64,000 bases of DNA from an uncultured Verrucomicrobia subdivision 3 bacterium (lineage in GTDB: Bacteria > Verrucomicrobiota > Verrucomicrobiia > Limisphaerales > DASXHY01). The translations under genes and the position numbers were made by a program. Below, piece by piece: positions 36,649-44,168 of this stretch; the first letter of the stretch is position 1; each line of letters opens with the position of its first letter. Under the pieces are notes generated by a model. That model was given only the letters and a program-made list of their open reading frames with translations. It was not told the DNA's origin and did not search any database. The stretch covers positions 1-64,000 of the forward strand of contig CALBZA010000034.1 of the NCBI GenBank assembly GCA_937890005.1, in the 5' to 3' direction.

Positions 36649-37500
36649 TCAATTCTTTCTGCAATCCCTCAAACGCACGCGCAGGAGGAGGTCGTTCAGA
36701 GCGGCCCGTGTTTCTTCACTCGGTAATTCAGGCAAAGCGCTCGCTTCATGCGCAGCCTGCAATTCACCTCGCAGCCGATGGTATTCGGCTTCATGAAAGG
36801 CAACTTCGGCATCCGACAATTGGCCGACCGCAATGTCTTCCGGGCCCGCGATCTTGCGCGCTACAAGGTCGGCGATGTAGGGCAGCTTGAACTGTTCATT
36901 CAGATTCACCAGATTGGCTTCGATCTTTCCGGTTCGCATCAGGTGAATCCCCGTGAGCAGCACGCGATAGACATAGAGCAGCGGCTTCACCCGACGCACC
37001 GGTGGCTGCCCGCCAGAGCCTTTAAGGAACAACTTCCACTGTGTCTCCGCAAATCCGAAGTAGTGATGCGCATGATGCCTGGTGATCACGCCCGTCTTGT
37101 CATGACTGCCGCCAGCAATGGCCTTCAACTCTTTATGCTCGGGCGTAGTGTGAACGATCAGCGGCGAGAAAAGTTGTTCCAGCACATAGCCGTTCTTCTT
37201 GAGCAGCAGGCCGAAGAACTTCCGCACGTCATGACTCACGATGTCCATCTCGAGTCCCTCAATCACGCGTGAGTCCTGGACCGTCTCGTCCCGAACATCC
37301 AGCCCAACGACCTTGTCCAGCGGCAACACATGCACGCCGCGCAGGTCAAAGTCCGAATCCGGCGACGGAAATCCGTAAAGATGCGCGCCGCTGATCGTGG
37401 CGAACAACAGCGGATACAGTTGCGCTGCAACGATGCGATGGAGACATGGGTCAATAGGCAGGCCGTCTCTCTCAAAATGCCCGCGTTCAGGGATTGTCAT
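36649..37500 (-). CDS. RlaP-like nucleotidyltransferase (COG3541-type), copy 1
   Basis: 283 residues. LLFATISGAHLYGFPSPDSD then DFDLRGVHVLPLDKVVGL is the pol-beta nucleotidyltransferase core, with the glycine pair and the DxD metal ligands intact. KKNGYVLEQLFSPLIV, YFGFAETQWKLFLKG and KPLLYVYRVLLTGIHLM are the conserved helical part of the RNA-ligase-associated pol-beta (RlaP) family. Members are encoded beside RtcB or other RNA ligases and are inferred to modify RNA ends. It begins 14 bases after the 436-residue secreted protein gene. A 30-residue piece of its N-terminus has a near-copy at 39395-39488. Confidence 0.85.
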   Translation of the reverse strand: MTIPERGHFERDGLPIDPCLHRIVAAQLYPLLFATISGAHLYGFPSPDSDFDLRGVHVLPLDKVVGLDVRDETVQDSRVIEGLEMDIVSHDVRKFFGLLLKKNGYVLEQLFSPLIVHTTPEHKELKAIAGGSHDKTGVITRHHAHHYFGFAETQWKLFLKGSGGQPPVRRVKPLLYVYRVLLTGIHLMRTGKIEANLVNLNEQFKLPYIADLVARKIAGPEDIAVGQLSDAEVAFHEAEYHRLRGELQAAHEASALPELPSEETRAALNDLLLRVRLRDCRKN

Positions 37501-37514
37501 TGGAGAAAACGAAG

Positions 37515-38825
37515 CTATCGGTCCGCAGTCACTTTCATTCCGTCAGCTCGCATTGGGCCGCGAAGCTTGTCGGTGGAAATCCCACGTTTTTTCGCAAGCG
37601 GGTCGATGTACCAGCAGTAGTCACCCGAGTCGGATGCAAACAGATACTTTTGGTTTTCTTGTTTCCAGGCATCCCATTCGACGGCGCTTCCACCCTTGGG
37701 TCCACACGGGACGTAGCGATCAAGCAATTGCCGCGCGCGTTTTGCGGTGTCACCACCAGCGCGAAGGCCCGCCAGCGTTTTGTCAAAAAATTCCGGCTGG
37801 TCGAACGCCACCCCCAACTCCATCAGATCTCGGTCCAATTCCAGTTGCTGGTTCGTGTTCGGATGGAGGAACGCTTTATTTTGATCGAACCAGTCGGCCA
37901 TTTTCTCGCGATCGAGCGGCGAAACCTTTGCCCAGAGTTCCGGTGTCATCATTTCCTTCACCCATTCCACCTGGTACTTCGGGTTGCGCAGCCACTTTGA
38001 GATCGTATCACGCGGACGGGCGACCGGCCCGGCGAACACCGATACCGTCACCGCAATCGGTCGGTCTTCCTTGAAGCGGCTGATGTAGGCTATGGAGTTG
38101 TGCAGGAGCAGCTGGCCCTGTTCATTCATTTCGGCAGGCGATTGTTCGAAACCGAAATGCAACAGATTGCCCTGGCGCCACAGCCCTGCGGCTGTCGGCG
38201 TCTTGTGATTTACGCCGCCGCTAAAGAATTCCACATCCGGATTGCTCGCGAAGTCGTACGAGTAGGTACACCAGCCGGGGCTCCAATTCCTTTTGTAGTC
38301 ATGAACGAGCGACAACACCTTGATTTCCGGCTCCTTGATTTCCGCGCGAAAGTCCTCTGGCGTAGGAATGGAAATCATTTTACTGCGATCAATTTTGAAG
38401 GGGCGTTCGAAAATTTCATGCTCACGCAGGTCGTAAGCGATTGGATCCATGCAGGTGCAACCGATGCCACCTTTCATCTGCCACGCAACCGCGAGGTTCA
38501 AACCTGCGCTGCCCAACAAGACTGTCGGCTTGGTCCAGTTCTCACGAGCGCCAAGTGGCGAGGCAAGCTTCCGCATCTCGCGAGTTTCCGCGCTCTGCGG
38601 CCACTCCAGCAGAACGACGTCAAACGGTTCGGCATCCCTCGCCTTGAAGTCTCCCCGCGGCCGCGCTTCAAACCTTGCCACTTTGGATTTGAGAAAGTTT
38701 CCAAAGTCTGCCGGTCGCTCTGAGCCAACATAGAGAACTTTCATCTCGCTCAGTTCTTTAGCCGGGCTCGATTGAATCAGCGCGATTGCAATCAGGTGGA
38801 TCGTAAGGAGTGATGGCGTTTTCAT
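37515..38825 (-). CDS. Secreted protein of unknown function, possible ThuA/GATase-like fold
   Basis: 436 residues with a signal peptide (LLTIHLIAIALIQSSPAKE). Residues 25-280 look like a flavodoxin- or GATase-like alpha/beta domain: KVLYVGSERPADFGNFL, VVLLEWPQSAE, then WRQGNLLHFGFEQSPAEMNE and LLLHNSIAYISRF, which recalls ThuA-like proteins of Planctomycetes. The C-terminal 120 residues are Trp- and Asp-rich, ending with a DYCWYIDPLAKKRG segment. No catalytic triad can be assigned with confidence. A secreted protein sitting between RNA-repair-type genes is odd and suggests recombination. The upstream gene (38835) ends 9 bases before its start. Confidence 0.7.
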   Translation of the reverse strand: MKTPSLLTIHLIAIALIQSSPAKELSEMKVLYVGSERPADFGNFLKSKVARFEARPRGDFKARDAEPFDVVLLEWPQSAETREMRKLASPLGARENWTKPTVLLGSAGLNLAVAWQMKGGIGCTCMDPIAYDLREHEIFERPFKIDRSKMISIPTPEDFRAEIKEPEIKVLSLVHDYKRNWSPGWCTYSYDFASNPDVEFFSGGVNHKTPTAAGLWRQGNLLHFGFEQSPAEMNEQGQLLLHNSIAYISRFKEDRPIAVTVSVFAGPVARPRDTISKWLRNPKYQVEWVKEMMTPELWAKVSPLDREKMADWFDQNKAFLHPNTNQQLELDRDLMELGVAFDQPEFFDKTLAGLRAGGDTAKRARQLLDRYVPCGPKGGSAVEWDAWKQENQKYLFASDSGDYCWYIDPLAKKRGISTDKLRGPMRADGMKVTADR

Positions 38826-38834
38826 GGTCTTATT

Positions 38835-39488
38835 TCATTGAGAACGGACATTGAGCGGCGAAGAAAGTGTGATCGTTTGTGGCGGCCAGCACAATTCCTC
38901 CGTGCAAGCCTGATAATGCACCTCGCCTCTGATGAACAACCGCCCGACTGGCGCGTTCGATCCCGTTCTAAGTGGCCGGCGGAACGTTACGGAATCCGTG
39001 TAAACCAGTTCGCCAGTCTTTGTTCGTTCGGGAGCCGAGGCCAGCCAGCCGCCTGAAAACTCAATGCCATCCGGCAACATTACCGTCAGTGAGACGGGAG
39101 TGAAGGGTTTGCCTACGGCGTTGCTCACATAGATATAGTATGCGCCGGCTATCGCCAAACGCACTTGGACTTCAGCGCTCCCGGCCTTTCGGATTTCGGC
39201 AGGAATTATTTCCATCACAGCGGTGACCGGGCGGGAACTGGAAGGTTCGAATAACGTGAACTCGGAATTGTTGAGAACTGCTTCCGTCGCTGTCACAGCT
39301 GCACCAGATCCTTCGCGGTCAGCCTCGCGCGAAGGCGACTGGCTGGAACAGCCGACAAAAGCTACAACTGCTAACCCCAGAATTGCCAACCGTGGAAAAC
39401 CGTAAAGGTGCACACCGCTGATCGTGGCGAAGAGCAGCCGATATGGCTGTGTCGCGACGATACGGGAAAGGCGTGGATCAATCATCAT
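38835..39488 (-). CDS. Chimeric frame: RlaP N-terminal fragment fused to a DsbD-alpha-like lipoprotein
   Basis: 217 residues of two origins. Residues 1-32 (IDPRLSRIVATQPYRLLFAT, SGVHLYGFP) are about three quarters identical to the start of the RlaP-like protein at 37500, ending exactly before its catalytic DxD. From residue 33 the frame becomes a lipoprotein signal (LAILGLAVVAFVGC with lipobox Cys). It continues into a domain like the N-terminal domain of DsbD, with VSLTVMLPDGIEFSGGW and VHYQACTEELCWPP (the Cys pair). The lipoprotein could start at an internal TTG. The functional part is probably periplasmic thiol exchange; the RlaP piece is a remnant. Confidence 0.7.
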   Translation of the reverse strand: MMIDPRLSRIVATQPYRLLFATISGVHLYGFPRLAILGLAVVAFVGCSSQSPSREADREGSGAAVTATEAVLNNSEFTLFEPSSSRPVTAVMEIIPAEIRKAGSAEVQVRLAIAGAYYIYVSNAVGKPFTPVSLTVMLPDGIEFSGGWLASAPERTKTGELVYTDSVTFRRPLRTGSNAPVGRLFIRGEVHYQACTEELCWPPQTITLSSPLNVRSQ

Positions 39489-39798
39489 TTGCTTTTTTTA
39501 CCACTGCGTTCACGGGTTTCGGTTCGGAGGATCCAAGGCAACTCTCCGAACGTTGTTTCGGTTTTGCGATCCATGTAATCCCAGTAGGTGGTAGGTCCAG
39601 CCCCTTTTCGTCCAGTCAATACTTGAAAGCACATTTCTTCGAATGCGCGACGCTGGTCGCCAACGTGCGGTTGGTTTCAGCGAATTTGATTGTTCCTGTG
39701 ATCACGTTGAAGAGGAGAGGTTTGCCATTTGTCTCCGCGCCGAAACGAGGAATTGATTCGCAATTTCGTAGTCCGGTCGTTCCGGCAGTTTGGTTTCA

Positions 39799-40686
39799 TC
39801 AAGGCTGCATTCGAAATCCTGGTGCAATTTCTTGCGCCAGGCGTCCACTTCGACCCACGGCACCTCGCCGCGTTTCACAGCGAGCAGGCGGTCGCGATCG
39901 GTTTCGACTCGAACGGGGAACTGCGCCGGTTCGCAGCGTCGCCGCGCCGGTGATCAGCAATCGCAGCAGATGCATGGCGTGTTTCCAGCGGACTTCGCCG
40001 TAATTGCGAAGGTCCTGTTCGATCTTCTTGAACTGGCTCAGGGCGTAGCCGTTGAACGTCTGGAAAATCATCTGACTCAGGAAGTGCTGGCGCACCGCCA
40101 ACAGTTCCGAGCCGAGCGGGGTGACCTTCTCCACCATGGGTGAATAAAGACATTCGAGGATGTTGGGGTTCGCCCGGAGGGCCATCACAATGAACTTCTG
40201 CAACTCCCAGTAACAGCTTTGCGTGGCGTTGTCCTCGAACTGTTCCGGCGCGCCGAACAGCGACCACTGCAATTCCGCCGGTACGATGTAAACGCCCCGG
40301 ATGTCGGTGTCCGACGCGTCGGTGTCCAGCCCATACGCACGCGAGCCTACGATGCAGCGGTAAATGATGCATTGTTCCAGATCAAATGTAGCAGCGGACG
40401 TGAGTCCGTTCTGACTGATCGGTGAATCTGAAGTGAGCCGACTCACGTCGGCTGCTACGCCGAGGCGATCTTTGAAATGCTTTAGGACATCCAGATGATC
40501 ACGTGTGAGAGATGTTTCAAAACCATCCGGAAAGCGGACCAGAAACTTCTCCCCCTCCACAGCCGGCGTGCGCGTCACCACACCCACCGCGCCGCGCGGA
40601 TGCACGACGGAATTGTTCGGTCCACGCACTTCCACGAGTGAAATCACCTGGGTTCCGGCGAAAATGTTATTGGGTTGATGCACCAT
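39799..40686 (-). CDS. RlaP-like nucleotidyltransferase, copy 2, with probable C-terminal frameshift
   Basis: 295 residues as read. Residues 1-72 form an SH3/KOW-like beta domain (AGTQVISLVEVRGPNNSVVH; RFPDGFETSLTRDHLDVL). Residues 76-100 are encoded by a 71-bp palindromic repeat (40388-40458). The catalytic core follows: YRCIVGSRAYGLDTDASD and TDIRGVYIVP, with the GS and DxD residues intact, then WELQKFIVMALRANPN. After ITGAATLRTGAVP the sequence becomes Arg/Ser-rich nonsense. Deleting one base in the GGGG run at 39915-39918 restores VRVETDRDRLLAVKRGEVPW and extends the frame to a stop at 39702. Hence the gene is either damaged or misread. It starts 42 bases downstream of the metallopeptidase-like gene. 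Confidence 0.8.
   Translation of the reverse strand: MVHQPNNIFAGTQVISLVEVRGPNNSVVHPRGAVGVVTRTPAVEGEKFLVRFPDGFETSLTRDHLDVLKHFKDRLGVAADVSRLTSDSPISQNGLTSAATFDLEQCIIYRCIVGSRAYGLDTDASDTDIRGVYIVPAELQWSLFGAPEQFEDNATQSCYWELQKFIVMALRANPNILECLYSPMVEKVTPLGSELLAVRQHFLSQMIFQTFNGYALSQFKKIEQDLRNYGEVRWKHAMHLLRLLITGAATLRTGAVPRSSRNRSRPPARCETRRGAVGRSGRLAQEIAPGFRMQP
40388..40458. repeat. 70-bp palindromic element, copy A (inside RlaP-like gene)
   Basis: The left arm is gtagcagcggacgtgagtc... and the right arm cgactcacgtcggctgctac, about 20 bp each and nearly perfect inverted repeats, with a 30-base centre that differs between copies. It is read in frame as about 24 codons (AADVSRLTSD...GLTSAAT) in the linker between the beta domain and the catalytic core. 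Confidence 0.8.
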
Positions 40687-40728
40687 CCTGCGGGGAAGAT
40701 ATGAAAGGTCGGGAACCGTGGCCAGCCG

Positions 40729-41253
40729 TTACATTTCCTTGCCATATTTCCGGACGAAATCGTTCGCAAACTTCTCCCGCTGCTCGTACGTCTCGTTCCA
40801 CTGATCCACATGATGCCCCAGTTCGTGCATCAGGACGTCGCGAAGATAGAAATCTTCCAGCCAGGTGAGGCTGGCCCGACCGAACCGATAGGCGTGCAGA
40901 AAAATGCAGCGTCGCCAGTAATGGCCCACAAATCCGTTGTCACCGTCCCAGCTTTTCAACTGCTTCATTGTGCCTGACAGAATGAATACAACCCGTAAAT
41001 CCTTCAAAAACTCCTGCGGACAACTTCGCAGCTGCGCCTCCACCTGACCCGCGCGGCAGGGTCGGATAAAGCCGTTGAGAACCGGCAGTTCGATGATCTT
41101 GGGAAAGGAGGGATGTTTGGCGATTTTGGAATCAAAACGCTTCCAAACTGCCTTGATTTCCAAAGACCAGGGCCTGTACGCAGCCCAATTAGTGAACTTG
41201 ATCCTGGAATAGGCGTTGGACCGTGGACCTGAACTGCCGTGGTGTGCGTGCAT
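40729..41253 (-). CDS. Putative zinc metallopeptidase-like protein (HExxH)
   Basis: 174 residues. Near the C-terminus LRDVLMHELGHHVDQWNETY gives HExxH plus a third candidate ligand (His or Asp), followed by EQREKFANDFVRKYG, the layout of small zincin/ImmA-like peptidases. The first 110 residues show no known domain (KIIELPVLNGFIRP; LKDLRVVFILSGTMKQLKSW). There is no signal peptide, so it is cytosolic. It lies between the HNH and RlaP-like genes on the same strand, which suggests a shared system; the target is unknown. A perfect 12-bp hairpin separates it from the HNH gene. Confidence 0.7.
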   Translation of the reverse strand: MHAHHGSSGPRSNAYSRIKFTNWAAYRPWSLEIKAVWKRFDSKIAKHPSFPKIIELPVLNGFIRPCRAGQVEAQLRSCPQEFLKDLRVVFILSGTMKQLKSWDGDNGFVGHYWRRCIFLHAYRFGRASLTWLEDFYLRDVLMHELGHHVDQWNETYEQREKFANDFVRKYGKEM

Positions 41254-41290
41254 GGTGAACTTCCAATTGAAAAGTAAGTATCCATTCCAT

Positions 41291-41318
41291 GAGGAGCGAG
41301 CACAGATGCTCGCTCCTC
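41291..41318. repeat. Perfect 12-bp hairpin between HNH and metallopeptidase-like genes
   Basis: gaggagcgagca (41291-41302), loop caga, tgctcgctcctc (41307-41318). No T-run follows on either strand, so it is not a clear intrinsic terminator. It may be a transcript-processing or attenuation hairpin or another member of the local palindromic repeat set. Confidence 0.6.
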
Positions 41319-41328
41319 ACTGATTCCA

Positions 41329-41928
41329 TCAGTCGCCAAGGAACAGCCTCCACTCAGCTACGCCGTGGGTGTTGCGAATGAGCGCGGTCACCGGCAGTTC
41401 CTTCGGCGCACGCGGGACGCTGAGCAACTTCAGGCCGGCTTCGTGCGGCAAACGGTTGCCCTTGCGGGCGTTCACATCCTTGCTCGACCACACGAGGTTT
41501 TCCCACGTGTCCGCACCGCCGCGCGACCGGGGCAAAACGTGGTCGAGGCTGCCTTCCTCCGGTTTGAGCAACCGGCCGGTGTATTGGCAGCGATTGCCGT
41601 CGCGCTCGCGAATCGTCCGCCCACAGAGCTTCGGGCGCTTCTTTGGCACCTTGTTGAAGTTCACTGCCACAATCACGGTCGGCACACGAATCGGGCCGCG
41701 AACGGTGCACACGAGATTGTCGCCATCACGAATCGGCAGCGTGATCCACTCGTCCCACGTCACCGGGCGCAAACCGTGCGCATGGCCGATCCCGTCCAAT
41801 TCAATGTCGAGCGCAGCGGCCACTTTGGTGGCCATCATGCAGAACGCCTCTTGCGGCGTGTGCACATTGATCGCCTGCCAGTTGCGGTTGAGCACCAGCA
41901 CAATCGTCTTGTTCAGTATGTCGCTCAT
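41329..41928 (-). CDS. HNH endonuclease
   Basis: 199 residues from the ATG at 41928 (MSDILNKTIVLVLNRNWQAI); the frame is open to 41952. An N-terminal strand-rich part (PQEAFCMMATKVAAALDIEL) precedes the HNH domain: RERDGNRCQYTGRLLKPEEG, SLDHVLPRSRGGADTWENLV, then SKDVNARKGNR. The DH, N and N residues are intact, as in the COG1403 McrA-type group that is often free-standing. The zinc-binding CxxC pairs are not complete (one Cys). It could cut DNA or RNA. Its place directly behind rtcB makes an RNA substrate worth testing. A copy of the palindromic repeat lies in its 5' region. Confidence 0.88.
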   Translation of the reverse strand: MSDILNKTIVLVLNRNWQAINVHTPQEAFCMMATKVAAALDIELDGIGHAHGLRPVTWDEWITLPIRDGDNLVCTVRGPIRVPTVIVAVNFNKVPKKRPKLCGRTIRERDGNRCQYTGRLLKPEEGSLDHVLPRSRGGADTWENLVWSSKDVNARKGNRLPHEAGLKLLSVPRAPKELPVTALIRNTHGVAEWRLFLGD

Positions 41929-42019
41929 AAAGTGTTTGCGCATGGCCGCCATTCACATTGCGAGCGTTCCCGCGTGAGGTGTTTGTTCTTTATTGAAAAT
42001 TCGCGTCGCGAATACCCCT

Positions 42020-42089
42020 GTAGCAGTAAACGTAAGTCCGCTCCGAATTCACGCGGGATGAAAATGAGCCGACTCACGTCGTCTGCTAC
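42020..42089. repeat. 70-bp palindromic element, copy B (intergenic)
   Basis: gtagcagtaaacgtaagtcc (left) and gccgactcacgtcgtctgctac (right, one extra base pair) frame a different centre. It is located between rtcB (stop 42234) and the HNH gene (start 41928). The left arm is the most diverged of the three copies, as expected for an element free to drift outside a reading frame. Confidence 0.75.
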
Positions 42090-42233
42090 AGAGGGAAGAG
42101 GAGTTTGTGATGATCGAAGTAAAGGTGTGCGGTTGATGGCTGAAATCATGGAGTTGTCTGCTCGCAGGCAGACATTAACTCCGTGATCTCAACGCCTCCC
42201 TGGCGTCGGTCCAATTCGGACCATCACGACACG

Positions 42234-43436
42234 CTAGCGGCGAAGCTTGCGTGTCTTGTAAGTGAGCAGCGGCTGGAGTTTGGCGATGACCGAGACAAGG
42301 TCGGCATCAACGAGATCCTGAATCACTGCTTCAATGTTTTTGTAAGCGGCAGGCGCTTCTTCGTAGAGCAGGTCGCGATCTTCGCAGATCACCCGGCTTC
42401 CGAGCGGCGTCTGAACCAGCTCCAATGCGCCGAAGCGTTCGCGCATGCGCAGACGTCCCGCCGAGCGGGACCACTTGCGACCGGCGCCGTGAGCGAGCGA
42501 CCACGCGTGACTGGCGCCATCGCCGATTGGCTTCACGATATAACTCAACGAACCGCGTGAACCGGGGATGACGACGAACTCACTCTCGGCATCAACTGCG
42601 CCCTTGCGGTGAATCCATCGAGGCTTTTCCACATCGGTAGCAGCGGACGTGAGTCCGATCCATTCCTGCCGTGGAAAAGTTTGAGCCGATTCACATCGGC
42701 TGCTACATGCCAGACGAGTGATGCTGTTGTGGCAACCGTCCCAGACGCATTCCGCTTCCGTACCGATTGCGGCGACGAAACGTCGGGCAATCAGTTCGCG
42801 ATTGGCCCTGGCCCAACGGACAGCGAAGTCGTGACCGCGCAGATACTCCTCCGCAGCGTCCGATTCCGTCGCCACTCCGTTCGCGCAGTGCTCAGCGATG
42901 TGCGCACGGAAGACGGATTCACCCAATCCACGCGAGCCGCTGTGAACGAGTGCAACGATCTGTTGCCTGCCGATTCCGATTTTCGCGAACGCGTCGGCAT
43001 CGACGATCTTCTCAATCGCCTGCAACTCGGCGAAGTGATTGCCGCCACCGATCGTTCCCATTGCCGAATCGGACGCGGTCGATTCGAGATCGCGTTCAGC
43101 GAGGAAGTCGCTCACGTCTTCGTCCCAGGGATGTTCAAGGTTGAAGCGCAGTTGCGTCCAGTGATCCAGCTTCACGTCGCGGCGGACGAGGTCCATTTTG
43201 AACAACGCCATACCGCAACCGATGTCGCCACCGATGAGGTGCGGATAAATGACGCCTTCAGTCACGAACGCGGCACCGACCGGCGAGCCTTTGCCCGGGT
43301 GCAAGTCAGGGAAGCCGGCGGCCAGTTGGATGCCGTCCAACTTTGAAGTGGCATAGAGTTGGCGCACCGCTTCACCTTCGATCCAGCTTTGGGCCGAGGC
43401 GAAAAGACGCACCTGGGTTTCAGTCATGGTGTTCAT
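42234..43436 (-). CDS. rtcB: RtcB-family RNA ligase with a repeat-encoded insertion
   Basis: 400 residues from the ATG at 43436 (aagga just upstream); a TTG at 43502 is in frame. RtcB joins RNA 2',3'-cyclic phosphate or 3'-phosphate to 5'-OH ends using GTP and Mn2+. Active-site blocks are GGDIGCGMALF (Asp71, Cys74), GGGNHFAE, LVHSGSRGLG, WDGCHNSITR, IHRKGAVDAE and SLAHGAGRKWSR (His316, the guanylylated histidine). Between CHNSITR and HRKGA lie about 25 extra residues (CSSRCESAQT...GLTSAAT) encoded by palindromic element C. The sequence looks closest to the RtcB type linked with PrfH, but no PrfH is present. It is the first gene of the minus-strand island. Confidence 0.92.
   Translation of the reverse strand: MNTMTETQVRLFASAQSWIEGEAVRQLYATSKLDGIQLAAGFPDLHPGKGSPVGAAFVTEGVIYPHLIGGDIGCGMALFKMDLVRRDVKLDHWTQLRFNLEHPWDEDVSDFLAERDLESTASDSAMGTIGGGNHFAELQAIEKIVDADAFAKIGIGRQQIVALVHSGSRGLGESVFRAHIAEHCANGVATESDAAEEYLRGHDFAVRWARANRELIARRFVAAIGTEAECVWDGCHNSITRLACSSRCESAQTFPRQEWIGLTSAATDVEKPRWIHRKGAVDAESEFVVIPGSRGSLSYIVKPIGDGASHAWSLAHGAGRKWSRSAGRLRMRERFGALELVQTPLGSRVICEDRDLLYEEAPAAYKNIEAVIQDLVDADLVSVIAKLQPLLTYKTRKLRR
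42637..42706. repeat. 70-bp palindromic element, copy C (inside rtcB)
   Basis: The left arm gtagcagcggacgtgagtcc and the right arm gccgattcacatcggctgctac are the same as in copies A and B. It is translated in rtcB without a stop. Its left-arm reading frame (on the minus strand) differs from that in copy A, so the element tolerates more than one frame. Confidence 0.8.
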
Positions 43437-43495
43437 GTTTCCTTGTGAGCCCGCCAAAGCGGGATTGGTTGTGGTTGGTCCCCGAGATTGGTATC

Positions 43496-43751
43496 GCGCC
43501 AACGTCTCAGTGGCTTCAGCGCTGCGCTAGTCCGCCTCAGCTACTCGGGGGGCGGACAAAGCTCCAAATTCCAAGAACCAAGCTCCAAAGAACCTCCAAC
43601 ATCCAACTTCGAGCATTGGTGGCGTTCGCGTCGCCTGTTTGGCGCTTGATGTTTCTTTGGAGCCTGGAGTTTGGAATTTGGAACTTCCGAAGATTGGTTA
43701 TCCCGCGCGGGAACGATCCTCGATCTTCGGTTATCGACCAGGCGCTCTGCG
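43496..43751 (+). repeat. 256-bp direct repeat, copy 1
   Basis: It matches 43913-44168 base for base except about six substitutions and no gaps (constant offset 417). Inside, ctccaaattccaagaacc near 43563 pairs with ggagtttggaatttggaac near 43665, making a long imperfect hairpin. Its left edge abuts the 5' end of the rtcB frame, so the rtcB promoter lies in or beyond it. Confidence 0.85.
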
Positions 43752-43912
43752 ATTGAGGTGCGGGACAATGTTGATTTGTCGTTTCACTCCGAAGCGCACC
43801 GGACCAAAGCTGAATCGCAGCTTGGTCGGGCAGATGCGGAAGACACGGCCGGGTTTGTAGCTCCTGCGAAGGAGCAGCTGGCTTTGGTAACGGGGAACGG
43901 ACTTCAGGGATT
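43752..43912. ncRNA. Hairpin-rich spacer between direct repeats, possible structured RNA
   Basis: Two adjacent hairpins are visible: gaccaaagctg/cagcttggtc (43802-43827, one bulge) and gctcc-tgcgaa-ggagc (43860-43875). A minus-strand basic frame of 62 codons starting with TTG at 43919 also spans it (YKPGRVFRICPTKLRFSFGP), with no family match. Whether this is RNA, a small protein or repeat junk cannot be decided by eye. Confidence 0.25.
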
Positions 43913-44168
43913 GCGCCAACGTCTCAGTGGCTTCAGCGCTGCGCTAATCTGCCTCAGCTACTCGGGGGGCGGACAAAGCTCCAAATTTCAAGAACCAAGC
44001 TCCAAAGAACCTCCAACATCCAACTTCGAGCATTGGTGGCGTCCGCGTCGCCTGTTTGGTGCTTGATGTTTCTTTGGAGCCTGGAGTTTGGAATTTGGAA
44101 CTTCCGAAGATTGGTTATCCCGCGCGGGAACGCTCCTCGATCTTCGGTTATCGACCAGGCGCTCTGCG
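43913..44168 (+). repeat. 256-bp direct repeat, copy 2
   Basis: This is the second copy of 43496-43751, about 97% identical. Downstream of it, 44169-44770 contains no convincing gene. Confidence 0.85.

Noticed and set aside
39443..40003. 186-codon plus-strand frame over the 3' part of the second RlaP gene
   Set aside because: It overlaps the restored RlaP C-terminus on the other strand and has low-complexity Arg/Ser composition.
42140..42233. Possible PrfH or other small gene between rtcB and the HNH gene
   Set aside because: The available space is mostly palindromic element B and a short gap; no GGQ motif or convincing frame is present.
40388..42706. Three similar elements as a possible CRISPR array
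   Set aside because: The copies are palindromic, about 0.6-1.6 kb apart with unrelated genes between, and no cas gene is present.
43496..44168. Direct repeats as ends of an insertion sequence or transposon
   Set aside because: The DNA between them is only 161 bases and encodes no transposase; no target-site duplication is evident.
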